Positions 1 to 13,589 of a DNA stretch of 64,000 bases are shown here, piece after piece; position 1 is the first letter of the stretch; each line of letters starts with the position of its first letter. This DNA comes from Plantago elongata (lineage: Eukaryota; Streptophyta; Magnoliopsida; Lamiales; Plantaginaceae): the NCBI GenBank assembly GCA_036897095.1, contig JAYMSP010000229.1:1-64000 (forward strand), written 5' to 3'. The notes beneath the pieces are model-generated. The model was not told the origin of the DNA and ran no database searches. It saw only the letters and a list, made by a program, of their open reading frames with translations. The translations under genes were made by a program, and so were the position numbers.

Positions 1-1906
1 GGTGTGTGTAAGTTTGAGGCGAACCATATCCAACATTCTGGGGATTCGGACAGACCCCCAATTTTTAAGGAAATACTTAGGCATTTACCTGCAGCATGGT
101 CGAGTCTCAAGGGCTGAGGCGGGTCGACTCGTGGATAAATTCACTGCACGATATACCGGATGGAAGAAGAAATTTCTCTCTACGGCAGGAATAGGTACAT
201 TGATTTAATCCGTAAGTTCGGTTGTACCCATATATAATATGCAAAGTAGTTGGCTTCTGGAGCATGTGTGCAACCGATTGGATAAGCTAAATCGAGATTT
301 TCTGTGATCGAACGACATAGAACAGCGGAAGGTTCACCTGGTAGGATGGCAACAGGTAACGCAACATAAGGAGCATAGGGGATTGGGTATTAGAGAAGTC
401 CGAATAAACAATGAGGCAATGTTATTGAAGGTGGTCTGGAATCGCTTCGGAAGGAGAATTCAATATGGATAGAGCTCGTAGAAGCAAAATACTTAAAGGG
501 CCAGAATCTGCTCAACTACGTATCTAAATAGGGAGATAGCCCAATGTGGAAGGGAGTGACTCGCTGCGCACAAAAATTGGACTCCTGTTTTAGATGGCAG
601 ATTGGAGATGGGAGCACTGTTCTGTTCTGGTTCGATAGATGGTTTGGTACGGAGAGTCTATGGAAACAGGTGCGATTAATTGATCAAAGGGACCGGCAAA
701 TCACTCAGAATCAAGTACTATGCTCCGATGGTACATGGGATTTCTCTTGCCTTGCTACCCAGGTACCGAATTTGCTGAAGCAGACAGAGATTGGAAATGA
801 GTGGTTTGGAGCTGACTGAGGGAACTAATGATCTAATACTCTGGAATCATATGGCTAGTGGAGTGTTCAGCTGCCAGTCTGCGTATAAATTTCTGTACAC
901 AGAAACACATGACATCCCGGATAAAAAACCAATATGGAAAAGCATTTGGAAGAGTCGTATTCCCAATAAACTCCGTCATTTTCTGTGGCTCGCATCAAAG
1001 AACAAACTTCTGACCAATGATGTTCGCAGAAAAAGAAATCTCACGGCAGATTCTACGTGTCCAATGTGTGATGATGGGGATGAAACTATGATGCACCTCT
1101 TTCGTGATTGTACTGCTGCTGAACGGATTTGGGAGCGAATAATTGATCCTGAGGAACTGCAAGCATTTTGTGATCTTCCAGAATCTGCACGCTAAATTCA
1201 AGTCATTTAGTTGGCAGGTTGTGTTCACTGCAACCATTTGGATCATGTGGAAGGCTCGAAATGTGAGAGTCTCCAAAGGCACGGTGGATACAAGTTGCAT
1301 GCTTATTTATTTGATCAAGCAACAGAGTTTCGATATACAATTTAAGATGGATGATAGCAGAGGTGTGCGGATTGTAAAACAATGGGAGAAACCTCCTGAT
1401 AATTGGTGTAAACTTAATGTGGATGGGAGCTGCAACACCAACTCAAACTCCGGAGCGATTGGAGGTCTAATTCATGACGAGAAGGGAGAATGGATTGTTG
1501 GTTTTGCTGCTGGAATAAACCAACCAACAACGGATCAAACTGAAGCTTGGGCACTTTTACGTGGCCTTCAAATAGCATGGGAAAGGCGAATTCCCAAACT
1601 CATGGTTGAAACGGATTCCAGTACTCTTTTTGAATGGATCTCGGGCATAAAAGATCCCCCGCAGAACATGAAAGGCATCATAGAACAAGCCATGGTGCTG
1701 CTACACAATCCTTGGGAGATTAGTTTTCGCAAAATAGATAGACCGCACATTTGAGTGCGGACAGCTTAGCTAAAGAAGGATACAGAATATGTAGATCGGA
1801 GAAGTTATGGCTTTCTCCCCCAAACCTCTTGCTCCCGTTTTTGGGGATTGATTTTGGCGTTTAGCCTTTGCAATTCATTTTTTTCAACCAAAAAAAAAAA
1901 AAAAAA
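1..1906 (+). mobile_element. LINE (L1-like) 3' half, decayed
   Basis: The 3' part of a plant non-LTR retrotransposon, cut by the window start. In order on the + strand: the end of the reverse-transcriptase region (2-208, with the typical KYLGIYLQHGRVS and GWKKKFLSTAG patterns); a thumb/connection region (544-819, FRWQIGDGSTVLFWFDRW); a zinc-binding RT-associated domain (about 905-1140, RIPNKLRHFLW then CPMCDDGDETMMHLFRDC); and an RNase H domain (about 1410-1700, LNVDGSCNTNS, TEAWALLRGL, ETDSS). These parts lie in different frames separated by stops, so it cannot make ORF2 protein. A run of A at 1890-1906 marks the 3' end. The 5' end and the matching target duplication are outside the window. 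The family assignment is firm; the age is unknown but it is clearly not recent. Confidence 0.92.
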
Positions 1907-3948
1907 CCATGTAAATAATTGTAAGAAGTAAGAACCTTGTAATTGAAATTTCAAATTTGTACTGACACTACTGAAGTAATATCTTGGAGTATTGGTTATT
2001 CCTCTTGTTGAGTTTGGTCACAAAATCCCAATCTCTACAAGGTAAAATAATATATTAAAGACATACTAGACGATATGGGTGACCATTCCTCTATCCATTT
2101 AGAATCCACTTCAAAACTAGTTGAATATCCTAAAGTAGTGGTAATTGAATTGTAGTATGTATTATAAACATCCCTTATGATCATTGAACAAATTCATTAG
2201 TATAACTTTGCCAATCATCTAAAAAAAATTTAGAGCGAAAAGAAACATGCTGCCAAAGTATTAGTCTTGAGGATTCACTTCACCTGATTAGCAAATTAGA
2301 CACTAGGGACCTTGGAAAACTCCTTCCATTTCTCCATTATGAAAGATATGATAAGATTGATTCGAAAATTATACAATAATAGTTTGTTTTTTTACTTATG
2401 TATTGATTCGATAGGAGTTTAACATGAAGCAATAATAGGTTGATACCACCACCATTAGAGTCACAAGGGATTTGTTCATGTTGATAAACTCCAATTGAGC
2501 TAGAGCACTTAGGATTCACGAATATGAAAAGGTACCGGTAGCTATTTGAGTTTCCAAGTATTGAAAATTAAGTATAATGGATTGTACAGTTTCGTAATAT
2601 TTCGAGAACGACACTCATATTAAGAAAGTGTACATTAATTTTCGTGAATAAAGTTATAAGAAGACAAAATCCACGGGAAATGAATGGGTAGGGTACAATA
2701 GAACTACCATATTGTGAAGAGATGATTATTATTAACTGCGTCGTCGAGACTCGATCAATTAGTGGTATCTGATTATAATTTTGGGAGAATTACAAATTGG
2801 TGATACTCCCAAAAACTTCAAACACATTAATCATACATAAAAAATATCGTACAAATTAGTTAAAACATTTCTACAAATTAGTCATATTCTTAATTTTAGT
2901 ACTTTTATATGTAACCTTACCATTTTTATTGAAATCATATCCCTAATCATATATCTAATTAAATCATATTGATCACCAATATTCTTTCAAAATCTATAAA
3001 CAATCTTCATGATATATTACGTGCATTTTAAACGTCATAGCTCATTTTTAAGTAGTCATCATAGCCATTTGTGCATGCATCATTATCACTTTTGTTGGGT
3101 TTCTTCCAAATACTTATGAGAGTATATATATGTTATTGGACTAAAATGATGCTTGTTTTTAAGACCTTCTATCGGTCTAAAATTCGACTAAACTTGATTT
3201 ACATAAGCTTGATGCTTGATTTCTCGTTCTAATGATGATTGCTTACACTAAAACGTGATGCTTTCAACAGTCGGAAGCTAAAGATGCATGCTTCTTTAAA
3301 GTCCGTCAATCACCAAAAATCACCATCAATAAGCATCCAACATCAATTATTACCCAATATTGTGGTAATCGATTGGGGATGGGGGTAGGATTAGTACTAC
3401 GAATGAGGTAATGAGGCGATGGATGCTTGTTTCTTTAAGGTTCAATCTCAATTGATCATGAATATGTAAGATGCTTGAATTGAGATGTTTCAATTGAAAT
3501 GTTTGTACTTCAAGATGATTCTCCATATCGATTGATTGAAGATGGAGGAATCGATTTATGTTTGATTGTCGTGTCGAATGAAGATGCTTGGTTGAAGAGA
3601 ATGCTAAATATATGATGATGCTTGATTTATGATAAAGATTCACTTTTACTTCTAACGTTTGAAAATCATGAGATTAAATGTTGGTTTTTTTATGTTCAAA
3701 GAATATTAGTTACTAAAAAATATGATTTGATTATATATATATTTAAGGATGTTATTTCACTAAAAAATTAAAATTATCATAAAAGTTACCAAAACTAAGA
3801 AGATACTGATTTTTAGATATAATTTGTAGAATGTTTTATTTTGAATGTACGATTAATATGTTTTATTGTATATATATTTTTTCCTACAATTTTCATCCAA
3901 ATTCCTGCCAATATATAGTGGAGTGCAAGGTATAGGTTCCTAGGGTAG
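1907..3948. other. Intergenic, upstream of the F-box gene
   Basis: About 2 kb without a recognisable gene. Around 2785-2960 there is AT-rich sequence in the style of degenerate plant intergenic repeats. Around 3149-3625 a short word recurs (separate entry). Possible TATA-like words (TATATATAT) lie near 3730 and 3868. The latter would fit a short leader for the F-box gene, but this is weak evidence in such AT-rich DNA. Confidence 0.5.
3149..3625. repeat. Cluster of the word GATGCTTG
   Basis: The 8-base word GATGCTTG, or a one-base variant, occurs about eight times in under 500 bp (near 3149, 3211, 3259, 3283, 3421, 3470, 3591 and 3618) at irregular spacing. The surrounding sequence differs between copies, so this is not a clean tandem array. 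It may be a decayed minisatellite or cryptic simple sequence. Confidence 0.4.
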
Positions 3949-6438
3949 ATGAACATGTCCGGCGAGAATGCCACCAGAGTCCGGCCAGAGGGCTTCTCCC
4001 TCCTGCCAGACGCCATTGTTTCGAACGAAATCCTCCCCAGATTGGACCTCAACTCACTCTGCTCCCTCTCCTGCGTCTCCCGATACTTCCATCCACTCGT
4101 CTCCCAATCTCTCCCCACTCTCTCCTCTCTCGATCTCTCTGTAAGTTCCTTCAATTTCATTTCATCAATTAGCTTCATCAGTGTTCAATTTTGTATTTGC
4201 TGTTGTATTATGTAGTAACTTTTGTAAATGATACAGGCATTTTCACCCAAACGAGAACTTTTTGATGTAATTGTTTCGAGGCTGAGAGGATTGAAGTGTG
4301 TAACCATTGATTGCCTCCAATTTGATGGCCATTCGATCATCAGTATCCTTGGGCCGGATATCAGAGAACTCAATTTGCTCCAGTGTGCCAATTTATCGAC
4401 TCGTGTTATTCAGCAGATTGGTGTGAGATGCCCAAACTTGAGGTACTTGTTCGTTGCTTTGCTCGGTTTACGGATTGATAGTCGATGAATTATCTTTATA
4501 CTGAGTTTCAGCATTACTATATGACTATATCTTAGCTTATGAATGGTGTGTTTGCTTGCTAAATTTGATAAAAGGCCGCTGTAAATCGTGAATGTGGTGT
4601 GATGTTGTGCTTACCATTTACTGAATCACGGATAGAACATTGAAATTGAGAAAAAAAAAAGAAGCAATCTATAGAAGATGGAAGATATCATGATGGTGTG
4701 AGATTTCATTTTTCTCGACATGGCAGACTAGAAAGATTTTACTATATGGAGGAGCAGTAGATATAAAAAAAAGAGGAACATATAGAAGGAAGAAAAAATG
4801 TTGCAAGTAATTTCAATCTGTTGATGATATTTTTGCTCATGTATGGTAGGAATCTTAACCTTGAATTGGCACCGTGGAGGTCATTTCACACTCTCAAGGA
4901 AGATCTAGTAAAAATGCTGAACCAGCTTCTATTTTTGGAGGTAGTGTTTCCATATCACTTGTCGAGTTGTTCTATTGGCTTGGTAATGGATATACTTACC
5001 ATGGACTGAAAATGATGATACAAACAAAAACTGAGCTTAGATGTGTACATATTGAATTTTCAAATGCTTGTTGCAGCGATTATCTATAAAGCTCCGCGGA
5101 ATGGAGTTTGACTTGTTTGATCTGGGTAGCATTGATCTAAATCTCTTCAAATCGGTTAAGTTCCTGAAATTGAAGCCAATGAATGCAGAAGATTTCTTTC
5201 TGTTTTTAGAGAAACATAGAGATGCGAGAGTGATTTCACAGGAGTTGGGCAGTGCAAGTATAACTCCTATTGTAGCCTCAAGTTGTTTTACATTGCGAAG
5301 CTTGTCACTAGTCCTAGATATTATAACTGATAGACTTGTGACTGCGATCACCAGCTCACTACCATTTCTCGTTGAACTGGACTTGAAAGACAGGCCATAC
5401 AAGGAACCAAAACTCCCAAATGATTTGACTAGCACCGGTCTGCAACTTCTAGGCTCTTGTCAACTTCTTACTTCACTCTCAATCATGAGGAGCAAAGTGA
5501 ACGGTTTTGTGTCTTTTAAAACTGTTAATGATGTGGGCTTGTTCCTTCTTTCTCAAAGTTGCAGTCGCCTGGAATCTGTGAGACTGGCTGGGTTTTCTGT
5601 AGTTACTGATGCTGGGTTTTCATCTATTCTGCGTGCGTGCTGTAAGTTGAAGAAGTTTGAGGTATTTGATGCACCATTACTGTCAGACTTGGCTTTTAAT
5701 CACGTAGCTGGCCCTCTTATTGATTTGAAATTATCATCGTGTAACCTCATTACTAGTGAAGCTTTAGCAGAATTTGCCTCCTCCAGTACCTTGGAAGTAA
5801 TTGATACAAATGGTTGTAGGAGTATTGCAGACTCCAGCCTTAATTACATCTCATGTATTAAGACATTAAATTCAATTAATCTTAGTGGAGCTGATATCAC
5901 GGATCGTGGGCTTGGTGTTTTGAGTAAAGGAGATTTACCCATCGTCAAGTTGTGCTTAAGAGGTTGTGCCAGAATAACTGATAGAGGAATTATCTGCCTG
6001 CTAGATGATGGAAGGAGGATGAGGAAAACACTATCCCATCTTGATATTGGCCACATGCCAGGAATTTCCGATGAAGCTGTCATTGCAGCTGTTTCAAATG
6101 CTGAATCTATTACTGAACTATGTTTAAGGTATTGCTTTCATGTGACTGATATATCTATTAAAGCGCTGGCTTCTAAGAGCTCAGATGGGAGGATATTGCT
6201 TCAAAAGCTGGATATTTGCAAGTGCACAAGGCTCTCTGTTGGAATATTGGAGTTATTTCAAAGGCCTTTATTTCGTGGTTTGAGGTGGATTGGAGTTGGC
6301 AGTACTTCCTTGGTATCTAAAAAAAAGGATTGGATGGATGATTTGGAGGCGATTTCCCAAACGCGGCCTTGGTTGACCATTTGTACAGGCGGCTGTGAAC
6401 TTGGATGTCGTGATGGATGGGAATTTCACTCATGTTAA
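3949..6438 (+). CDS. F-box/LRR protein, At-B-like
   Basis: Four exons: 3949-4140, 4237-4442, 4850-4940 and 5077-6438. All introns are GT..AG, giving 616 aa. Residues about 17-60 form the F-box (LLPDAIVSNEILPRLDL, then CVSRYFHPLV), which would bind a SKP1-like adaptor of an SCF ubiquitin ligase. From about residue 80 to 590 there are leucine-rich repeats of the cysteine-containing AMN1/FBL type, e.g. LRGCARITDRGI, LDIGHMPGISDEAV and LCLRYCFHVTDISI, which would choose the substrate. The C-terminus is Cys/Trp-rich (CTGGCELGCRDGWEFHSC). Layout and length resemble Arabidopsis F-box protein At-B (about 600 aa); the name is from memory. The 5' ATG at 3949 is the first in frame, with a second ATG two codons on. 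The substrate is unknown. Confidence is high in the family and moderate in the orthologue. Confidence 0.9.
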
Positions 6439-7829
6439 TGACAACAGGTCTTTCGATCTATTCCTCTTTCTATATTGGGTTGTAGTTTTCCTTCATTCCT
6501 TCAATCAATTTAGGAAAAACTTGTAAACGCCAAATGCCCACTCAAAAATAATTTTTGTAGCAGTGTATACTGTTTAGAACATTTAGGAAGAACTGGTTTA
6601 TAAGAGTTACTCCTTTTGTTTCTATTATCCGGCAATCAAGGCTTCTTTGTTTTTGTAGAAGCAATTGGACAATTTAACATTCAGCTAGTGTAAAGACATG
6701 ATTCAGAATGAGCATTTTGTTTTCCTCCTTTTGTGACTGGATGCCCAGAACTGTGCATTTTGTTTTCTTGTTGAGCTTTGCTCTAAAGAATCATGATTTT
6801 ATAAATGGTCACAAGATGAGTCATTGGCCTGGAGGTGTGTATCAGCAGTGGCCTTGAAGAGCCGAGTTGGGTTCAGCTTCAACCAAGGAATCAATGGCTC
6901 TACCGGGATAACACTCCAAAGGGCTCATCAACTTCTTCCGGGTTTATAACTTGGAGATTTCTTGTATAAATCCACCCTGCAAATATCGAATAATACAACC
7001 TAGACCACTATGACCTCGAGATCGCAGAGCAAACTCTCAGGATGAGTAGGGTTTTCATTGAACTGTAAGGTTTGGTTATTGAAATATTTTAGGTTGTGCT
7101 TGGGCCCTGATCATCAGTAGCCTTGACGGAGCACAAGTGTATAATTTCTCAATCATCGGGTAACCTTTAAATGTTAAAGCAAAGTTTTATATCAATGGAA
7201 TTGTTTTACTTCTTAAAAGAAAATTTAGAAAGCAATAAAGATTCATCGGCATTTGCAAGACTCTTGTCATGCTAGCAATCTACTACGTCTATCACAAAGA
7301 AGTTGTCATGTTTTGAATTTTCGATTAACCAACTTCAATACTAACCATAAATTAATTTCAAATTATAATTGAGAAATGTTCAACATGTTGGAGGGAGTAA
7401 GTTGAAGTACACAAGCACAATGTTTTCTCCAAAACTCACATTACCATTTGATTACTATGGGATAATGTACAAGCTACAATGACTAGCCAATTGACCTCAA
7501 CATATCCTTGAGTTTCAACAGAGTTTTGCAAGTTGAGGCCTAAAATTTTAGACAACTGTGTTTAAGACAAGAAATGAAGAAAATGAAACAAATTAAATGT
7601 GTATGTCCACTTTCCTGCAAGCACTATATATAGGTTCCCAATATAGCTAACAGTACATACAAAAACTTCTCTACCAAACCTCCTACACTGATTGTCTACC
7701 ACCATTGTAGTCAATCCCTTCATCAAGCTGTACTGAACTGTGCTCGTACATTTACCGCTGCAAGATCTTGTGCAGCCAGTCCTTGTGAATGGCTTCTCAC
7801 ACAGCAACCCCACGCTTTTAAGCTTCCCC
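6439..7829. other. Convergent 3' ends of the F-box and PP2C genes
   Basis: Both neighbours point into this 1.4 kb stretch, so it should hold the two 3' UTRs. No coding region is convincing. The open frame on the minus strand at 7562-7813 lies directly downstream of the PP2C stop, shows no domain, and is most likely PP2C 3' UTR. Confidence 0.6.
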
Positions 7830-10800
7830 TCATAACCATTTTCTCCAACTGAGGGATCTTTTGTCAGCAGATAAGAATCTTGGAATGCTTAGTAAACTGT
7901 TAACTCTAGTAATGCCTTCAAGTGCAGACCATTCCTCATCCTCTGCAGTTGAAAGGCATTCGGCTAGACTCCTCTTGGACTGTCCTACAGTCTTATCAAA
8001 GGACTTCTCCTCCACTTCCTCAATAACAGGCACTATTTCACTAGACTCTTTACTTGTAGGCACAGAAGCAGCATGGGATACTACAACATCGATATGCTGG
8101 TCCTCTGAGTTCAAACTTGGAGGAACCTTGCATGTTTCTGCTTCTGAACCCTTCTTCTCTTCTTCATGAACATTATTGGCCACATCATTTTGTACATTAA
8201 GCGTTTGATCGAGATATAAACATACAACTGCACAGTCATCATTCTTTGATGTCGGGTACTTGAGCCTCCATGCCCTAGTGGCACAGTCGACAAGGGCTCT
8301 AGCAGCAGTTGCACGACCAGGTGCTGCTGCCACGATGTCCACTGCTTCCTTATTTGAGAGAACATCCCACACCTGGATGGAAGTTTATTATCTTTAAATG
8401 ACAGATCAAATCATAGAGAAAATGTTTCGATTTACTACAGGCATTCAGATAATTTACAATAAGATATGCATAACATAACATGCCCCAAAAAAAAGACCAC
8501 AAGGTATACTGCGAAATGTGAAGGAACAGTTGTGCATAACTTGCAATGAAAATAAAACATGAATATTATGTGATTATCTGCACAATAATGATATGACCAT
8601 ATAGGAGAATAATACCCCATCAGTAGCAAGAACCACAAATTCGTCTCTATCAGTAATGTGATGGTGATAAACATCCGGGATGGAAATTAATCCGAAGTCC
8701 TTTAAACAGAAATCCCCAAAAGCTCGAGCCATGGCTAAGCCTGGTGAATCACTATTAGGCAACCATACACGTGCAACTTCCGGTTCATCTTGTAATGCGA
8801 AAACCCGTCCTTTACATTTCTGGATCCTAGCTGCTTCTCCTGAAATAAGAGAAAGAAATTTAGTTCTGTCAAGAGATGCATCATGCATGAGATGAGCGAT
8901 ATGTGCGCTTTTGTATAATGATAAGAAAGAAGAGAGAAATACTTGGAAGATTAGGTTTCAGGTCAACTGTCAACTGTAAAGCTACCAAACCATTGTCCTT
9001 ATCTCGTGTTGCCAGCACTGCCCTCGAGTCACCGACATTTCCAATTATGAGATCCTGACCCTGGAAAATCATGTAGAAGTAGCTGAATTTGTAAAACCGT
9101 ATTGTAACTTTGTAGATTGAATACCACATAATAACCGTAGATTCCGAAAATCATAACCACATTGGAGCAGACCACCCATTCTGGGCTTAGATTCTAACTT
9201 AACTCAAAATCATCAAGCTAGTATCAGTCGACAGCATGTCAAAGCAAAGCATCGAGTGTAATTGTGGAAGTCATCGTACAGATTTAAAGTAACACTTATC
9301 TCATTAAGTGGACCAAGTTTTGGCCAACACTTGACCACAAACTTAAGAGCATCAAAAAAAAATGTCAAAGAGCTAAGAGAGATAATCCAGAAAACCAGCA
9401 TCCAAAGAATCAAATACAAGCACCAGACTATATTCTTCTAGCAGCCAAACAACCAAGGAAAATGATACTGTTGGACATTTAAACAAGAGATTCTGCCAAG
9501 TGCCAATGGACTTTCCTCTGTATAGGCTACAAAGTAAACTAATACTTCTTGAAATATATTTAATAGGCCACAATGGTGGACTGAGATGAGCTCAAGTCCC
9601 GTTCTTAAAGATATGTTCGGCTTTTTGAGGTTGATTTGGCAATAAATCACTCCTAAATTACACCGTAAGATATATATAATATTATTATAACATGTGTATA
9701 AAATACCTTTATGGTGTAACTTAGGAGTAATTTGTCTTCAAAGCCGATGTCAAAAGGTTAAGTAGGTTTTTCATAGGTGGACTGATGTAGTAATATATAA
9801 AATCAATTTAAATAATGAATATTTCGTTTCGGATATGGTCTGAGACTTGAACGTGCAAATGCTAATGCATTTCCTTGTATTTCATCCGCCTATTTGTATA
9901 TATTTATATTATCCATTATGAAGGAAACAGTTGAATGAGTGTTTGATGCATGATTATGAAATCATATTCTCTCGAGAAATGGGAACAAGTTTGTGAAAGA
10001 TTACAAAATCTTATACTTATTTCCCACCAATTATATAATACAACATCTTTTCATAATTAATTTATGTAAAGGTAGTACAAAATCCATACATAGGATTGTA
10101 CTATAGAGTTCCTACTGCAATTTTAACTTTTATGACTATTATAAAAGTTAAAGTATGATCACCCGGATAAGATTTTATGCTATCACCACTGATAGCCAGG
10201 AGATTTGAAAATCCAACGAATTCAGAAACTATGCTTCAAACAAAATCTATACAAACATTCAAACCATTTTAATTTTACACGAACACATGATAACGTGTAG
10301 CTGCATACAACATTCTACCCCATTTATTTCACATGCACGTATGACGACATGAAGATGGAGTCATCCATTTGCTCAAACTTCCCAATCATGTTGCACAAGT
10401 CAACATATGACCAAGTTCAATGTAAGCTATGCATAAACCACACATGTACTGAAAGATTAAAATTTTGGCTGTAAAGATACTGATGAGCATGGCTTATAAT
10501 TTCTGCACAATTACATCTGTAACTTATCCATTGCATGAACTCCTAAGATCGAAAGATTTAACTCATCAATTATCAACTAAAGTCTGAATTTCATCCATAA
10601 AACTGTAAAGCAATTCAGAAATGCCTTTTGTCACCATTCCTTACTAAAAGTACAAGTCTAAGCATATGCAGCTGAATGCGACTGTAAAAGAATTTTACAC
10701 TATAAGCTACTGCTGCATAAGTGCAATAATTTCATTCCAAATGTAGTTACTTACAGTTAATCTGTTGTAAAAGAATAGTAAACGCGGAGAAAATTACAAG

Positions 10801-11758
10801 AAGGAATACCTGTTTGATCAATGCAACAGCAGTTGTACCGCTACAGTAGCAATCAATAGTAGGATGCAACTTCAATTCCTTATCCATCAACTTATAAGCC
10901 TTCAAAATCGAATTCTTTAGAGGAATATGCACCTCAGGAACCTTCTCCGTCTCCTCTGCTTCAACCATTTCACACCCCTCATCATCCTCCAGGAAGTCAT
11001 CAAACCGCCTCATCACTTCACCATTCTCATTCGACGCAGCTGCTTCCTGCTCTTCAGGCTTACTTTCCATCTCCGAACGTAGCAACATCGGAAGAGCATC
11101 ACGAACCCTCCTCGCAACCATGTGCCCATAAGGACCATGACCATCAAACACTCCGCAAAAGGTCGCATTCAAATGATCATCACCTCCCGTGCTAAAATTC
11201 TACCGTCATAAACAATCCAAGCAAGTCATAAACTAACCCAAATTAGATAAAACAAATGACAACATCCAATCACAATTTCAACTCCTCACAAGGTCAACCA
11301 ACATATGCCTAAAAACACAATCTTTTCAACTATTTCCAACACAAAGGTCAACCAATCAATCCATCACAAGCTCAAAACACAATTTTTTCGACATTTCCAA
11401 ACAAAATACAATCTTTTCAACATTTCCAAACAAAACACAAACACATGAGCAAGAATCAAAATCAAGAATTAAAAAAACAGACCTCCCAAAACAGCATGGC
11501 ATCTTGATTAGTCCCTTTCTTGCCTTGCTGAGTGTACAAGCTAGAGACTTGGGTCGACCCATTTGAAAACAACCGACCCGGGATTTGATGCAGTGCTCGC
11601 TCCTCAGCAACCACAGCTCCTCCACCACTCAACTTGCTGAACAAAGTGGCGAAATCACCGGAGCCACCACCGTTCTTTTTGAGCTTCAAATCTACCTTAT
11701 TGTTTCCACCCTTTTCCCAGTCTGTCTTCTTTCTACTAGACGAATAACAAATACCCAT
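7830..11758 (-). CDS. Protein phosphatase 2C (clade E-like)
   Basis: Five exons on the minus strand: 11758-11483, 11199-10810, 9060-8943, 8839-8616 and 8372-7830, making 516 aa. This is a Mg/Mn-dependent Ser/Thr phosphatase. Conserved parts are GTNQDAML (82-89), FCGVFDGHG (106-114), IGNVGDSRAVL (228-238), MARAFGDFCLKD, VVLATDGVWDVL (D335) and NDDCAVVCLYL (D381/D382). These include the metal-binding aspartates, so the enzyme should be active. The N-terminus MGIC has Gly2 for myristoylation and Cys4 for palmitoylation, which suggests membrane anchoring. An acidic insert lies at about 138-178. The C-terminal tail is long and ends with the motif RSLAECLSTAEDEEWSALEG and a final SWRKWL, as in the plant PP2C 33/66-type group. 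Intron 2 is 1.75 kb and carries a small foldback. I cannot assign a specific substrate. Confidence 0.93.
9617..9745. repeat. MITE-like foldback in PP2C intron 2
   Basis: A roughly 130 bp imperfect inverted repeat. The left arm (CGGCTTTTTGAGG ... ACTCCTAAATTACACCGTAA) pairs with the right arm (TTATGGTGTAACTTAGGAGT ... CTTCAAAGCCG) around an AT-rich loop at about 9670-9710. The size and structure fit a small non-autonomous DNA element. No target duplication could be fixed, so the superfamily is open. Confidence 0.55.
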
Positions 11759-13315
11759 TAATTTTGCAACACAGTTTGCTAGTTTAAGCAAATCCAACAA
11801 GAGTTTATGTACTGGAAAGTGTTTGTAGCTGAACCAAATGCTAAAAAGATGAAATCTTTGGTGAGTTGGAAGAGTCTGAGGAAAGCATAAGCTAACCAAA
11901 TGGAAATGGGGATGAGAGGAGAGAAAGGACAAGCAGGCAAGATTCAGGTGAGAGAGGTGCGCAGTAGTTATTGATCTTTTTTGTGACTTTTTTAGGTTTT
12001 CAATTTTATACACTACTCTTTCCTTTTCAAGTTTTCTTCTACTCTTTCATGATCTTGTGAGTTTAATTTTAACGAACCAAAATTTCAAATAAATTTCAGA
12101 TAGATTAAAGAATTGAGAATGATATTAATACGAGTGTGGTGTATTGTATGAATTATCAACTAAAAAATATAACGATATACACTCAAGTAAGAATATAGGA
12201 CACGACAAATTATATGTATTGATACGTTAAAGCTATAAAGAAATTAGTGAGTTATTATGCCGGTTTAAATGAATTGACCTGCAAGTCAGTGGACTTCTTA
12301 ATAATTATGGTTCGTATTCCAATTCACTTTGAAGAGGGTGGATATGACTAAAAGAAGATAAAAAAATGATTAATCTCAATTTGTAATTTAACTTACTCTA
12401 ATTAATTAAACACTTTAATTGTAGTTCAACTAACTATATATGAAGTTGGTGTAACACTCAGGACCCATTTAGGTCATGGTCCAATTAAATCATGTTAATT
12501 GTGTTACTAAAATTAGTGGAGTAGTTTGTGAAGTAGAAATAATGCAAGATGCGAGTTGAGTTAATTTGTACAAATGACATTTAATGTTCAATATATTGAT
12601 GAATTGGTTTGGGTGGAAAATGAATGAGACATAGTTGGTTGCAACAAAAAATGGGACCGTTTTGATATTATAAATCCATCTTGCAAATTTATGTCCCCAT
12701 TTATGCATGAGCATTTTCTAGTCATAGAATATAGTGGGGAAAAAAAATGAATTTTAAACTACATAAAAAATGGATCCAATGTCAAATTTTCAACTTGTTT
12801 TACTAACTTGACTTAGAGGGGATACTATACTAGTGCTCTATTATTTCATCTTTTTCTTTCTAATTCTTGACCAAAATGCTCTATTATTGTTGGTGCTAGT
12901 TACTTGCATTGGTAGGAACAAGAAAGAAGATACAACTACAGTTATGGTTCTGGTCCTGTTTCAAATTCTGCACCTTTGAAAATTGAATACTGACAGATGC
13001 AGCATTTGAACTTGAAAACGAGATAATGTTGTTGAAGATCGTGTTAGTGTATTATGTTGCACTGTATAATACATTTAAACGTATCATTTGATGATGGGAT
13101 GAAAGTTAAAAATTTCCGTGGAAGCGGAGGTCAACGTGGCAACACGTGACATGGTTTGGGGACCTAGGTGAATTGATGTACTACAGTGAGTGTGTTGTTG
13201 ATGGCTGTCTCCTAATTTATAACGGTCCAGCATTATTCTAAGGATTAGGTAAGCCGGTTCTTGAAGGTGTAAAATGGTTAGATTACATTGTTGGGATTGC
13301 GATGCTAATCACATA

Positions 13316-13589
13316 CTACTTCCGGTCAATTAAAAGAAAAATTAAAAAATTATTTATTTAATATTAAAAAGAAATAATAAAATTATTATTTACGTGAAAT
13401 ATTATATTGGTAAAATAATAAGTGGATGATAAAATAATAAAAATATTGGATAAAATGATGATAGAGTAGGAAATAGATATAATGTAAAAATGAATTAGTT
13501 AGATAAAAAGTTTTTATTTATGAGTTAAGAATTTTTAATGTTATACATTGAAAAAGGAAATTTTGGTAATTTTTAAAAGATCGGAGGAG
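13316..13589. mobile_element. Stowaway-like MITE
   Basis: A 274 bp AT-rich element with terminal inverted repeats CTACTTCCGGTCAATT (left) and, read inward on the other strand, CTCCTCCGATCTTTT (right). TA dinucleotides lie on both sides (13314-13315 and 13590-13591), as expected for the Tc1/Mariner target duplication. It has no coding capacity. Confidence 0.7.

Noticed and set aside
7562-7813. Small cysteine-containing open frame downstream of PP2C
   Set aside because: It begins just 16 bp past the PP2C stop on the same strand, so 3' UTR is the simpler explanation.
11462-12013. Longer reading of PP2C exon 1 starting upstream of MGIC
   Set aside because: The extra N-terminal residues show no homology, and MGIC with Gly2/Cys4 lipidation signals is the usual start in this PP2C group.
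12240-12350. SINE-like stretch with a B-box-like GGTTCGTATTCC
   Set aside because: No convincing A box, no 3' tail and no target duplication; one weak motif is not enough.
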